Below, in pieces: positions 1 to 9,134 of a stretch of DNA of 27,435 bases. The first letter of the stretch is position 1, and every line of letters starts with the position of its first letter. This DNA comes from Chara braunii. Its lineage: Eukaryota; Streptophyta; Charophyceae; Charales; Characeae. The stretch lies in NCBI GenBank assembly GCA_003427395.1, contig BFEA01000458.1, forward strand, positions 1,087,295 to 1,114,729, given 5' to 3'. The notes beneath the pieces were generated by a model that was given only the letters and a program-made list of their open reading frames with translations, ran no database searches and was not told the DNA's origin. Both the position numbers and the translations under genes were made by a program.

Positions 1-1014
1 TTTTTTTTTATATGTCAGAACCTCTCGGTTCTGGCTCCTGCCATTCTGGGGAGCGACAGTCCGGTTCCTATTCCCCCGGCAAGTCAAAACTGAGTACAAC
101 AAACCCACACACGCTCCTCGCCATTCTGGTTGAGAGGTCCGAGTGGACGGCATTGATTACTTCCCTAGGGAAGGATATACCACCCCTCACCCCTGCCTAA
201 GTTAGCCTACTTGACTTAAATTCTGACTGTTGAGAACAGGCTGTACGGTAGACTTGTATACGATGGTTCGGCTAGCTCACTCCTCTCAGCTACACTGCTG
301 TCTGATCTGACTTTAAGCGCTGGAGTTGCTTGCCTACTTCCTGAACTGAATGATGTACTGGTGAAGGTGGTATCCACTATTTTAAAACCATAACATCCCT
401 GGTCCTTCAGAATACATCGTCAATCCCATACCAATGCAGGTCTACTATTGCTAACTGATGGGGCGGGAAGGGATCCGGGAACTCGGTGGCTGGTCGCAGC
501 GGGAACTCCTGTTCTACCACAGTCCAGTCTTTAAAACAAATACCGTAGTCTCTCCTAAACGCACCCTGCTGATCCCCCTGGGCAGGTCTACCTTCCCATC
601 GGATGGAGGCAATCCAGCCCCCGCTCTCGCTGCCCAACCAGTCTTGAGAATTGCTGGATTGATTGTGCTATGTCCTTGGCTGAGTGAACAAGTCCAATTG
701 GTTCTTTATTCGTTGCCATGTTCTAGTGGACGATTCATTCGATTTTGCTCATCCTATCAATGGAAGTAGTGCGACGCCAGCCGCGTGGTCTGAAGACGAT
801 GTGCGAGGGGGAAGTGCAGCTCGTGCAAGGACAGGGAGGAGGCTGACCGAGGGGGAGGAGGTCGCACGAGGGGCAGGAGGAGGTCGTGGGAGGGGCAGAA
901 GCAGGTTGCACGATGGGGAGGAGAGGTTGCAGGAGTTTGTGCAGGAGGGGGAGGGGAGGAGGGGCCCGCGAGGGAGGACAAGGAGGTTGCAAGGTCGCAC
1001 AAAGGGGAGGAGTT
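1..1014. other. Gene-free stretch, no recognised element
   Basis: Both strands are interrupted by stops and the short open frames have no recognisable domain. About 790-1010 on the plus strand is strongly purine-rich (GGAGG runs) and leads into the GT/GA microsatellite. I cannot assign a function, and an unrecognised decayed transposon is the likeliest content. Confidence 0.5.
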
Positions 1015-1016
1015 GT

Positions 1017-1019
1017 GTA

Positions 1020-1106
<87 letters not shown>
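1017..1106. repeat. (GT)n microsatellite passing into (GA)n
   Basis: A nearly pure GT dinucleotide run, interrupted by a few TAT triplets, ends at about 1093. It is followed directly by GAGAGA repeats that continue between the hairpin units downstream. Long open frames across it (Cys-Val or Thr-His repeats) are artefacts of the simple repeat. Confidence 0.95.
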
Positions 1107-1107
<1 letters not shown>

Positions 1108-1249
1108 TCCACCCTTTTTTGGGGGATGGACTAGAGAGAGAGACAGAGAGAGAGAGTCCACCCTTTTTTGGGGGGTGGACTAGAGAGAGAGAGAGAGAGA
1201 GACCACCCTTTTTTGGGGTGGTAAAGAGTCCACCTTTTTGGGGGGAGGT
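1107..1249. repeat. Cluster of four snap-back hairpin units (GTCCACCC-T6-GGGGGTGGAC)
   Basis: Four short inverted repeats occur in a row: 1107-1131, 1156-1180, 1203-1221 and 1228-1249. In each, GTCCACCC or a shortened form is followed by a T5-T6 loop and then a G-rich complementary arm ending in GGAC or GGTGG. The first three are separated by GA-rich spacers. The unit could fold as DNA or RNA. I do not recognise the family. It may be a decayed tandem repeat or the nested ends of small TIR elements. Confidence 0.75.
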
Positions 1250-1252
1250 AAT

Positions 1253-1532
1253 TTGCCAAATACACCCCTAAGTTGAGATATATATCAAAATGTCCCTGAA
1301 AGATCTGGGCACGGTGGAATGGCCTTTTGGGCTGGCATCTTTGTGCTATGCCCCTGTCAGGTGGATGCGCAACTTCGCAATCTAAGCCTCCCCGTTTGCG
1401 CCTTGGCGTTTTGCAATTGTACCTACAAAAAGTTGACAAGTACGGGGGCATTTTGCAAAGTTGGACGGCGTCTGGTATGGGTACATTGCAAAGATGGGTT
1501 CCAACCAATGTCCGGGGTGTTTTGCAAAATGT
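1253..1532. mobile_element. Probable small TIR (MITE-like) element, diverged
   Basis: The left end reads TTTGCCAAATACACCCC. The right end, read on the opposite strand, is TTTTGCAAAACACCCC, giving weak terminal inverted repeats of about 20-25 bp around a 280-bp body. Inside, the motif GGGGCATTTTGCAAAGTTG recurs near 1446. The same motif family ends the better-preserved element at 2348-2681, so the two are probably relatives. There is no coding capacity. The exact ends and any target duplication are not clear. Confidence 0.4.
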
Positions 1533-1801
1533 TTTTGTCATCGTCCTTCGCCATAATCTAGCTGCGGGAGGGCCCCTCGTTCTTCTAAAAGTGCACCATT
1601 CTTTTTCTTTTTCTTTTTCTTTTTTTTTTTCTTTTTTTTCCCTGTTTGCAGGTCAGGAAGGGTGCTCTCCAGCATGTGGGTGACAGAAAGAAGAGGAAAT
1701 TGATACAATCCTCACTTGCAGGAAATACCTACAAAAGCTTCATAATGTATTAATGATTACCAACATGACATATTTTGTTCAAATTACAATTACTGACAAT
1801 T

Positions 1802-1821
1802 AAAAAAAAAAAAAAAAAAAA
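1802..1821. repeat. Poly(A) tract with short flanking direct repeat
   Basis: A run of about 20 A is flanked on both sides by the words CAATTACTGACA, at about 1788-1799 and 1822-1834. A poly(A) between short direct repeats is what a heavily 5'-truncated retroposon insertion leaves behind. Nothing else of the insert is recognisable, so simple slippage is the alternative. Confidence 0.45.
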
Positions 1822-2055
1822 ACAATTACTGACAGTGCCCTGTACTTGGTGGAATAGGCGGCGGGGTAAATATTGTACTTGGTGGAATAGGGGGGGGGGT
1901 AAATATGGAAGGTAATTGACTGCGTGTGTTATACATGAAACAGTCGCACATTCTGAGCTCAGAGCTCGATCCTTCTGCTGGAGAAATGGGACTGGTGAAA
2001 TGGAACCGTACTTATTCCAATACAAACACATTACACACTGATGCAAGGGGCCTAC

Positions 2056-2170
2056 CCTACCGTCTTCACCCGAATACAACATACGGTCATATTGTTGCTG
2101 TATTTAGACGGAAACATACTCCAAATACAGCTATAATGACTGTACGTTGTATTAGGGCGAAGAAGGTAGC
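2056..2170. mobile_element. Palindromic hairpin MITE, copy A
   Basis: Almost the whole 115 bp is an inverted repeat. The left arm contains CCGAATACAACATACGGTCA and then GCTGTATTTAG. The right arm returns as CCAAATACAGCTATAATGAC, GTACGTTGTATT and a GAAGAAGGTAGC end. The same sequence recurs at 25789-25913 and 26350-26460, so this is a dispersed family rather than a chance palindrome. There is no coding capacity. A transcript would fold into one long hairpin. The right end merges with the box A of the SINE that follows. Confidence 0.8.
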
Positions 2171-2339
2171 TCAGTTGGTACACCCCCCCTGAACTCACGA
2201 AATACAAACTAAAGTTCGAATCCAGACACCTTGAGATGAAGAGAATAAAATATATTATGAGTTGCCTGGGGCCGGTCAGTGCAATGATGATATCTAAAGG
2301 CCGTCGCCCTTCAAAAAAAAAAAAAAAAAAAAAAAAAAA
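2160..2339 (+). mobile_element. tRNA-derived SINE with poly(A) tail
   Basis: The head has both internal RNA polymerase III promoter boxes in tRNA-like spacing: box A TAGCTCAGTTGG at 2167-2178 and box B GTTCGAATCC at 2214-2223, about 35 nt apart. A non-tRNA body of about 90 nt follows (2224-2312) and then an uninterrupted 27-A tail at 2313-2339. This is the classic tRNA-SINE layout, which relies on LINE machinery to move. The sequence is too long and too poorly paired at the ends to be a functional tRNA. A clear target-site duplication is not visible. The first bases coincide with the right terminus of the hairpin MITE. Confidence 0.75.
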
Positions 2340-2347
2340 GGGAAAAG

Positions 2348-2681
2348 TGTTGAAATACCCCTAAATGTTTGGGTATGTCTTCAGATACCCCTAAAACACA
2401 GGGGTGTGCTGAAATGCCCCAGACTTCTGCATCTGCCCCTGTCCTGCTCACCGGCAACTTTGCCATATGCCCTGGCCCTGACCTGGTCCAATGGTCAGAA
2501 ATACGGGGGCATATAGACAAGTTGCCCAGGGCCCGGTGGGGCATATGCAATAGATGACAATCCAATTGGCAAGTGGGGTATTTTGCAAAGTTTCACTACT
2601 GTTATCGGGGCTCATTTGGACATACCGATGCCTTTTAGGGGTATCTGACGAAATACCCCAACTTTCAGGGGCATTTCAACA
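2348..2681. mobile_element. TIR element (MITE-like), 334 bp
   Basis: Terminal inverted repeats of about 49 bp: the left end starts TGTTGAAATACCCCTAAA, and the right end read in reverse starts TGTTGAAATGCCCCTGAA. The arms match at roughly four of five positions through CAGATACCCCTAAAA. The interior is rich in CCCC/GGGG-ATTTTGCAAA words and has no coding frame. A poly(A) tract abuts the left side and a C-run the right, so no target duplication can be read. Superfamily unknown. Confidence 0.6.
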
Positions 2682-2820
2682 ATTCCCCCCCCCCCCCAAG
2701 AAAAAAACAAAAAACAAATACTGATATAAGATATAAAACCACCACTGCCTCATTGCCTCGTTTTCCCAGTGCATTTTATCATTATTATTTCATTAACTTT
2801 ATTATTATTGTTTTAAACTT

Positions 2821-2830
2821 TTTATTATTC

Positions 2831-2865
<35 letters not shown>

Positions 2866-2867
2866 TT
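2821..2867. repeat. (ATT)n microsatellite
   Basis: A trinucleotide run TTATTATTATT with one TTC interruption near its start. Confidence 0.93.
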
Positions 2868-3015
2868 AACGACCGTTGCACCGGGTCCGACGTCCCTTAC
2901 CTATTTACCACAGCCACAGCCATATGGACAAGGGGACGGCACTCCCGACCAAGCCCATCCCCATTCCCCAGCGCACATTCACAGTAGTGCCCCAATGAAA
3001 AACCTACCGCTAGCA

Positions 3016-3212
3016 GCGCACTGAGCACGCTCTTTTGGTGGGCGGGGACCGCCACTTACTTCGGTCCAGTAACCCTCAGCCTCCGGAATGTTTTTCGGAT
3101 TGGCGAGGTTTCAAATATCAAGTTTGTCTGGGCGATGTACTGGCGGTTTTAAACCACCAGTTGTCACCTGCGCTGAGCGCGCTCTTTTGGTGGGCGGGGA
3201 CCGCCACTTACC
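3016..3212. repeat. Direct repeat, about 42 bp, period 152
   Basis: The words CTCTTTTGGTGGGCGGGGAC followed by CGCCACTTA occur from about 3030 and again from about 3182, each preceded by a GCGCTGAGCGCGC-like palindromic lead. A second, more diverged pair lies at 3097-3149 and 3411-3462, sharing TTTCAAAT, CTGGGC and TGTACTGG words. Together they suggest partly tandem decayed copies of one unidentified repeat. Confidence 0.65.
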
Positions 3213-4453
3213 ATACGTTGGCCACGGGCCCCTCACCACAAGTCAAGTTTTGGAGGTGCAATATGTGCCGCCGACCGTTGATGAAATTTATCGCCGGCGT
3301 GCCGACCCCAAACTTTTCAGCGCAGGCGACAACTCCCTATTCCACAAGGCTGGGGCCGTGTGCTACCAGTTCGAGTCCCTTATTATGACCCTTCTTCTCG
3401 GGAAATTTTCAGATTGCCTCGTTTTCGAATTTCAAATTTGACTGGGCACTGTACTGGGGGTTAAGTCCCTTAACTCATATATATATGGCTTCACGGGGGA
3501 GATGACTCGAACTCAATAGGCCTTCTTCCAAACTGAGCAAGAGGGTTGCACTTTGGACATACTGGGCTCGTGTTTGTTTGTTTTCTCATAACTTCTTTTT
3601 TTCTTCTCCTTTCCCCATAGCCAGAAGTAAATGGGCTTTATTTTTTTCTTTCTGTTTTTTTTTTTTTTTTTCCGTACATTCATAATTGAAAAACCAGCAG
3701 AGGTCTGCGGCAGAGATCCACACTCCAGTGGTTTAGGCAATGCCATGCCGGGTTGCCGATGTCCTTGCTTGAGGGCGTGCCCACCATAGTAGGATTTTGT
3801 GGGATGCTCCTGGCCGCTTTTCCGTCCACATTCAGTCCAGGAAAAAGTCGACCAATGAGTATATGCTCTACGCAGCCACATGATGTAGGCCATTTGAAAG
3901 TTCACATGCAAAGATGCCCTAAAAGCTCTGCAATTATATTATTTAACTATTATACTTACAGTTTTCTACCAATCACAATGCACCATATGCGCCCTCATTA
4001 TGGATGTACCGAACCGGAAAGAAAGCTTCTATACATTCACTATCAGCGTACGGTATGTTCCGGGGGAAGACGGGAGTTCGCACGCCTCAAACACTCTCTT
4101 CTTCTCAGATTCAAAGGCTTGCAACTTTGCAAGACCTTGCCCAAAAGACAGCGCAGCGTACGTTCACCAAGTGCACACTTCCACTAAGGCTTCCAGGTAC
4201 GTGTATGATTGTTGCAATAACGGCCAAGTTCAGCAGTCCACAGACATGTATAATTGCTGCAATCACGGTCAAGTTCATTTCAGAAGGAAGCCCTAGTCCA
4301 TGGTGTATGTCCCAAGTTAGCACAACAACACAAACTTTGGCTATATTCCTCACCCCCACAGACTTGCAAGGTTGTGCCCACATCTTCTTCTTTTTTCTTT
4401 TCTTTCATTCTTTTTTTTTTCCTTTTTTTTTTTTTCTTCTTTTTTCTTTTCTT

Positions 4454-4490
<37 letters not shown>

Positions 4491-4586
4491 CTTCCACAGG
4501 TTCACCTCTGGAAACCTTGTTAGACCACCTCCTTCCTCCAAATGATAAGGTTCAATGAACTTCTCACAGGCCCCCACATCTCTGAA

Positions 4587-4816
4587 GGACATACATACAC
4601 TAGGACTTTCTCAACGAACTTGGCCATTATCGCAGTCATATTCATTCATCCTTGCCAATGTGCTGCATTCATATATAGATACACATAGAGACCTGCAAGG
4701 CCTCTCCGCACATTTCTGCAGGACATACACTGGGACTTTCTCAAAGGAACTTGGTCGTCATTGCAGTCATATTCATTCATCCTTGCCAGCGGGCTGTATT
4801 CATATAGATGCACACG
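4587..4816. repeat. Tandem duplication of about 95-100 bp
   Basis: Copy 1 at about 4587-4686 and copy 2 at about 4721-4816 share GGACATACA, GGGACTTTCTCAA, GCAGTCATATTCATTCATCC and the following CTTGCCA word, then diverge by scattered substitutions. The period is about 134 bp. There is no coding constraint in either strand. Immediately downstream, 4816-4866 resembles one arm of the hairpin MITE family (GTCATTATAGCTGTGTATTT). Confidence 0.75.
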
Positions 4817-4915
4817 TACGGGGTTCATCCGAACATGAAGTAGGGTCATTATAGCTGTGTATTTGGGAAAACTTTGAGTGTGGCCATCATCGCAAATTGA
4901 ATGATTTTATTGTGT

Positions 4916-4946
4916 CCAGCGGCTCCAGCGGCTCCAGCGACTCCAG
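4916..4946. repeat. 9-bp tandem repeat (GGCTCCAGC)n
   Basis: Three to four copies of the 9-mer GGCTCCAGC, with one CGACTCCAGC variant, lie just upstream of the U6-derived fragment. It looks like a simple minisatellite. Confidence 0.8.
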
Positions 4947-4993
4947 CCAAAGAAAATCATTCTTTTATGCTACCTATCAAATGTGTTTGCTGT

Positions 4994-5056
4994 GTATCAT
5001 TCCAATATGAAGATTAGCATGGCCCCTGCTCAAGGATGGCACACATTAAATGGTCC
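4994..5056 (+). pseudogene. U6 snRNA-derived fragment (central and 3' part)
   Basis: From 5009 the sequence follows U6 through GAAGATTAGCATGGCCCCTG, then CTCAAGGATGGCACACA and the 3'-terminal AAATGGTCC, with point changes and a small deletion in the 3' stem region. Upstream, only a weak trace (ATCATTCCAATATGA) of the preceding U6 segment remains. There is no 5' end and no plant snRNA promoter in position, so this is a retroposed or decayed copy, not an active gene. It is one of four U6-derived sequences in the window. Confidence 0.8.
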
Positions 5057-5141
5057 GGATAATAAAAACAAAAAAAGCATTCGCTGTACGGTTTTTCATT
5101 GTTGCCCATCACAAGGGGCCGGCGGGCACTTGCCAAATATA

Positions 5142-5166
5142 CCCCAATTGGTGAGCCAATTGGGGA
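5142..5166. repeat. Perfect 10-bp inverted repeat CCCCAATTGG / CCAATTGGGG
   Basis: CCCCAATTGG, a four-base loop GTGA-like, and CCAATTGGGG form a compact hairpin. It follows TTGCCAAATAT, resembling the terminal words of the TIR elements at 1.25 and 2.35 kb, and may be a remnant of that family. Confidence 0.6.
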
Positions 5167-5211
5167 AGGGGGGGGGCTGTGCAGACAGTCCCCTTCAGCG
5201 CATAGCAGCCA

Positions 5212-5214
<3 letters not shown>

Positions 5215-5272
<58 letters not shown>
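5215..5272. repeat. (GA)n microsatellite
   Basis: An uninterrupted GA dinucleotide run of about 58 bp. Open frames of Arg-Glu or Leu-Ser repeats across it are artefacts. Confidence 0.97.
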
Positions 5273-5274
<2 letters not shown>

Positions 5275-6840
5275 GGGGTTATGTGCAGATAAACCCCTTA
5301 CACCAGACACTACTTTACTACTCAATACTCCAACAAAACCATCTGCCTGCTGCAGAGATGAGCAACGGGTACCCAGACCCACACCCACGAGGCGTTGGGT
5401 CAGGTCTGGGTCTTGATAAGCTGGGATGGGTGGGATGATGGTGGGTGATGGGCAGGTCAATGTTAGGGCTGGCTCGCCTGAATGGCTGGGTGGCAGGCGG
5501 GTGAGTGATAGGCCTGGTCACCTGACCCACAGACCTAGGACAACCCATAAGAACCAACCCACCCCCAACTCGTACATATTTTCCAGCTACGATCCAGCTG
5601 TGGACTTCAAAAGTTTTTTGGAGGCCCAGGAGACATACAGTCTCCATCCGTGCCGGTGGCAAATCAAAATTTGTGGTCCTTCCAAAAAAAAGAGCCGTGC
5701 CGGTGGCAAATCAAAATTTGGGATCCTACTTGGTAGGTTCGTACCGGTGGCAGCTGGACCATCGCCTAACAATGGGATCGGCAAGCATCCCATTGAAAAC
5801 AACGGGGATCGAACCTACCCACAACAGGTGGAAAGGTTGGCTCAAACTTGTGGAGCACTTCAGATTTTGGCGCCGTCATCCAAGCATGTCATTTTCATAC
5901 TATGGTGGGTTTTAGGGAACGAACGGGTGCGGATGGAAAATCATTAGGTACCGGGTGCGGGCGGGTAATCTTGTTCTCATGGGTGTGGGTGGGTCCGGGT
6001 GAAGGTTCTTTACGGGTGGTGGGCGGGTCGGGTGTGGGAGGAAATTTTCGGAAAAACACTTGGGTGGGTTGGGTCACCTTGAGATTTTTGTTACTTATTT
6101 TTTCTGAGGGCGGGCTGTACTTCAGAAAATGTGGGCGGGTTGGGTGACGTGCCAATTCAAAAAAAAAGACATAACAGCGGACACGGCATGTTTTGAAACC
6201 CTAAGGCAAAAAAAACTTGCGCCGGCATTTTTGTGAACAGCACCGTCATTCAGAGTGGACGGCACCGTTTTTGTGAACAGCACCGTCAATCAGAATGGAC
6301 TTGTTTCAAGTGACCACCTCTTGGATTGAAATGCGCGCCTGGCGGCAACATTAGCTGTGAATCTCTCGCCGAAGAGCACGAGTGAATAGTACGCAATCTT
6401 ATGTGTGAGATGCAAACAGTGGGACTCCCCTTCGTACACACACACTACCTTTCTCTCCCCAAATGCAATGCCCATTGCCCTCCCACCGAAGGGCTGTATG
6501 TACTGTTTACACTGGAAAGCGTTTGTAATACTTGTTACTTGTATACATTCATGATCTTGGTATACATTCATGATCTTGGGGTAGCAATATTTGGGCGAAG
6601 AAGAAGGATGTGTACACTAATGTACAACACAGCATATTGGATCTGCAAAGAAATAAAGGATGAATTGACTCTGAGGAGGAAGCCAAAACAAAAAAAAACA
6701 AACAAAAAAAAAGAAAAGAAAAGAAAAGAAAGAGAAGGAAGCAACATTATCACCATAGCTAGTGTTGAAATCGACAAGGAGAGCTGCCGCCTGTGGCCGC
6801 CTTGTTCTTCTAGATATTCCTGATTTTTTTTTCTTTTTCC
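5273..6840. other. Gene-free stretch with GGGT-rich blocks and local duplications
   Basis: No recognised domain. 5390-5520 and 5925-6150 are rich in GGGTG, GGGCGGGT and TGGGTGGG words on the plus strand. A 24-bp unit starting CGTGCCGGTGGCAAATC occurs at about 5648 and 5697, with a partial third at 5740. A 38-40 bp tandem duplication (TTTTTGTGAACAGCACCGTC) lies at about 6225-6300, and an 18-19 bp one (TATACATTCATGATCTTGG) at about 6541-6579. Confidence 0.55.
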
Positions 6841-6848
6841 GTGTAAAA

Positions 6849-7134
6849 CTAGACTACCAGAGTGGCCCGGGTCCACACGCCCGGCCGGGGCAAAAAGATA
6901 ATTAAATAATAATAATAAAAAAAAATTAAAAAAATATATCTTAAACTTGGTAAAGAATTTCAATGTGACCCTGAGGCAAAACTTGGTCAGTTTATTTTTC
7001 TGTATAACATAGTTTTTTTTTCGGATTTTTTTTATTTTGATTTTTTTTTTTCTGGCTGGGACCTTCTGGTCCTGGCGCGGCCGGGCCGCCCCGGAAAATA
7101 GGGTGACCCGGGCGGCCCGGCTGGTAGCCTAGAC
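6849..7134. mobile_element. TIR element with GC-rich ends and 7-bp flanking direct repeat
   Basis: The left end reads CTAGACTACCAGAGTGGCCC. The right end read in reverse is GTCTAGGCTACCAG, then CCGGGCCGCCCGGGTC, giving inverted termini of about 30 bp with GC-rich subterminal blocks around an AT-rich core. TGTAAAA occurs immediately outside both ends (6842-6848 and 7135-7141), a plausible target-site duplication. The 286-bp body has no coding capacity. It fits a non-autonomous DNA transposon; 7-9 bp duplications would suit hAT- or Mutator-like elements, but I cannot assign a superfamily. Confidence 0.6.
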
Positions 7135-7141
7135 TGTAAAA

Positions 7142-7900
7142 TCATTTACTGAAAAAGTTCAAAATGGGATGCTGGAACCGGTTTCCAGCACGTGCTGCTC
7201 CCCACAAACAGATTGGATCTTTTTTCAAAAAAAGAAAAAGAGTTTTTTGTCAAAAAAAGAAAACGAGTTTTTGTCAAAAAAAGAAAAAGAGACGAAAAGT
7301 TATTAGAGAGCCACAGAGATGAGAGACATCGCAGACGAGAAGCAGCACATAAAAATGGCCCAGACAAGGTATTTAAAAAAAAAAAAAACAAAAAAAAAAC
7401 ACAGGAACAAATGCTACCAAACACTAGTTCTAACCTGCACCAAAATTGCAATAGAGTATAAAGAAATATAAAAAATGACATAATTTATCCTGTCGTCAAC
7501 TTTAATATATGACTACTACCATAGAATCCGTTTAATGATTACTCGCCTAAAAGAATAATAACAAAAAAACAAATCCCTTAGGCTGCTAAGCATATCCATT
7601 CACTTCCTCACCAATAGCACACGCAGGTTTTACCACCTCCTGTCTTTTTTTTTTTTTTTTTAATATATAATTGGTCTGTAGATTTACTGGGAATAAAAAA
7701 TAATTCAATAAATTCCCTTCTGCAATCATTGGAGAAACACTGACGACACCCGCCATTCACCACTCATTATGAATTTATGACTCGTTTCCTTCAGTGACGA
7801 TCCCATCAGCCATTTCTTTCACTGATCATACACACCATCCGCCAGTCATTTCATGCACTGATGATCTTATCAGCCAATTCGTACACTGATTACAACCCCT
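7142..7900. other. AT-rich gene-free stretch
   Basis: An A-rich imperfect tandem repeat (about 25 bp, three copies: AAAAAAAGAAAAAGAG followed by TTTTTTGTC) occupies about 7222-7292. Poly(A/T) tracts follow near 7375-7400 and 7644-7662. From about 7735 a loose, degenerate repeat of CACTGATGATC...CAGCCATT words begins and runs into the duplication at 7970. No gene is recognised. Confidence 0.5.
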
Positions 7901-7969
7901 CTCCCCCCCCTCCCCCCCCTCCCCCCCCCCAATTCGTCCGTGATCTATCTAATCCGCTAATCACACAAT

Positions 7970-8105
7970 CAGCCATTCGATCAACCGGTGATAGATATGC
8001 TTTACATGCATGCATGCATGCACGAATGGTCGTATCGATCAGCCATTCGATCGACCGATGATATGCTTTACATGCATGCATGCATGCACGAATGGTTGTA
8101 TCGAC
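7970..8105. repeat. 70-bp tandem duplication with (ATGC)n palindrome
   Basis: CAGCCATTCGATC, then ATATGCTTTACATGCATGCA and CACGAATGG, is present twice (starting 7971 and 8041) with few changes. Each copy contains a self-complementary ATGCATGCATGC core. It appears non-coding. Confidence 0.85.
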
Positions 8106-8244
8106 AAAAAGAAGAAGACATGCTTCCCCTCCTCTGTCAGAAGCCGCTGACGAACAACCACAGACGCACACACTTGGACGCTCGATTACAATGACTTCTT
8201 CTGATCGGACATCTTTGTCATTCCCTGATTGCGCATGCCATACC

Positions 8245-8580
8245 TGCCTTACCTATATGACGATTGGACATTGCCATACGTCCTCGATTGCGTAATTCCA
8301 CCATTGCATGCGGAAAAATCGGCGGTGGCAACAGCAGCATCAGGAGCAGCGTGCCAATGAATCCGCCACCCATGGAACCTGGATCGAAATGGATTCGTCC
8401 GATCGGACGTATCTTCGTACTTGCTCCAATACACATGCCTTACTTATATGACGATCAGACATTCTCACTTTTTCTAAGTAATTCGACCATTGCATGTGCA
8501 AAGATCAGCGGCATCAGCAGCAGCAGCAGCAGCAGCACCAGTATGCCTATGAATCCGCATATCCCGATGAATCCCCCGTT
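8245..8580. repeat. Direct repeat of about 130 bp, period 192, with CAG expansion in copy 2
   Basis: Copy 1 from 8245 and copy 2 from 8437 share TGCCTTAC-TATATGACGAT, CCATTGCATG, AATCGGCGG-like words, AGCAGCA and CCAATGAATCCGC. In copy 2 the CAGCAG part is expanded (about 8515-8536). Frames that cross it repeat Met-Asn-Pro but have no family resemblance, so I treat it as non-coding. Confidence 0.7.
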
Positions 8581-8599
8581 GCATGCGTAATGTAGGAAT

Positions 8600-9066
8600 C
8601 GTGAGCTTATGTCGTTGCACGCTTGGACTGCCAGTGCTCACAATTGCACAATGAATGTCAAATAAACGACATCAAAACAAAGGATCACTTACTCACCACA
8701 CACTGTTCAAACCATGCTTCACAGCTGCATGTCCCGCTGAAACCACATCCACCGAGTGCTCGATAACTTGAGTGAGATGTTGAGCTCTGATGCTTGTACT
8801 CTTTACCCAAAGACGAGGGCCAAAGCCCAGTATCCTACTACCAGTTCCTCCCAGAACCCTCCACAATGTTCCCTCTTCCAAGAATCCTTCAAGACAACTA
8901 AAACAAATACTCACCAATCCTCCCCCCCCTGCATTCACAGTACAGCAAAAACGCCCCAACTGTCCCAGAAGAACCACAACCAGAATTCACAGGTCTCCTT
9001 GTCTCGTCACCTCCTTCGAAATCCACTCCCTCGTCAGAAACGCAGTTATCAAGATGCACCATGTCA

Positions 9067-9134
<68 letters not shown>

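Larger units (their letters stand above)
2700..4580. other. Gene-free stretch with short duplications and T-rich tracts
   Basis: No protein domain is recognisable. The stretch contains an (ATT)n run at 2821-2867, a direct repeat at 3016-3212, a diverged repeat at 3097-3149 and 3411-3462, several T-rich tracts (about 3645-3672 and 4386-4485) and a possible half copy of the hairpin MITE end at about 4048-4076. Long Phe or Lys runs in open frames come from the T tracts. Confidence 0.5.

Noticed and set aside
735-1161. Open frames rich in Thr-His, Cys-Val or Ser-Leu repeats
   Set aside because: They are produced by the GT/GA microsatellites. The same applies to frames over 5215-5272 and 9070-9152.
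2160-2235. Functional tRNA gene
   Set aside because: Box A and B fit, but the acceptor and anticodon stems do not pair and the sequence continues into a SINE body with poly(A).
4004-4558. 184-aa plus-strand frame ending in poly-Phe
   Set aside because: The length comes from T-rich tracts. The N-terminal part has no recognised domain and the frame overlaps a likely MITE fragment.
8264-8590. 108-aa frame with repeated Met-Asn-Pro and Ser runs
   Set aside because: It follows a non-coding direct repeat and a CAG expansion. The two repeat copies differ by changes that do not preserve a protein, and no homologous family comes to mind.
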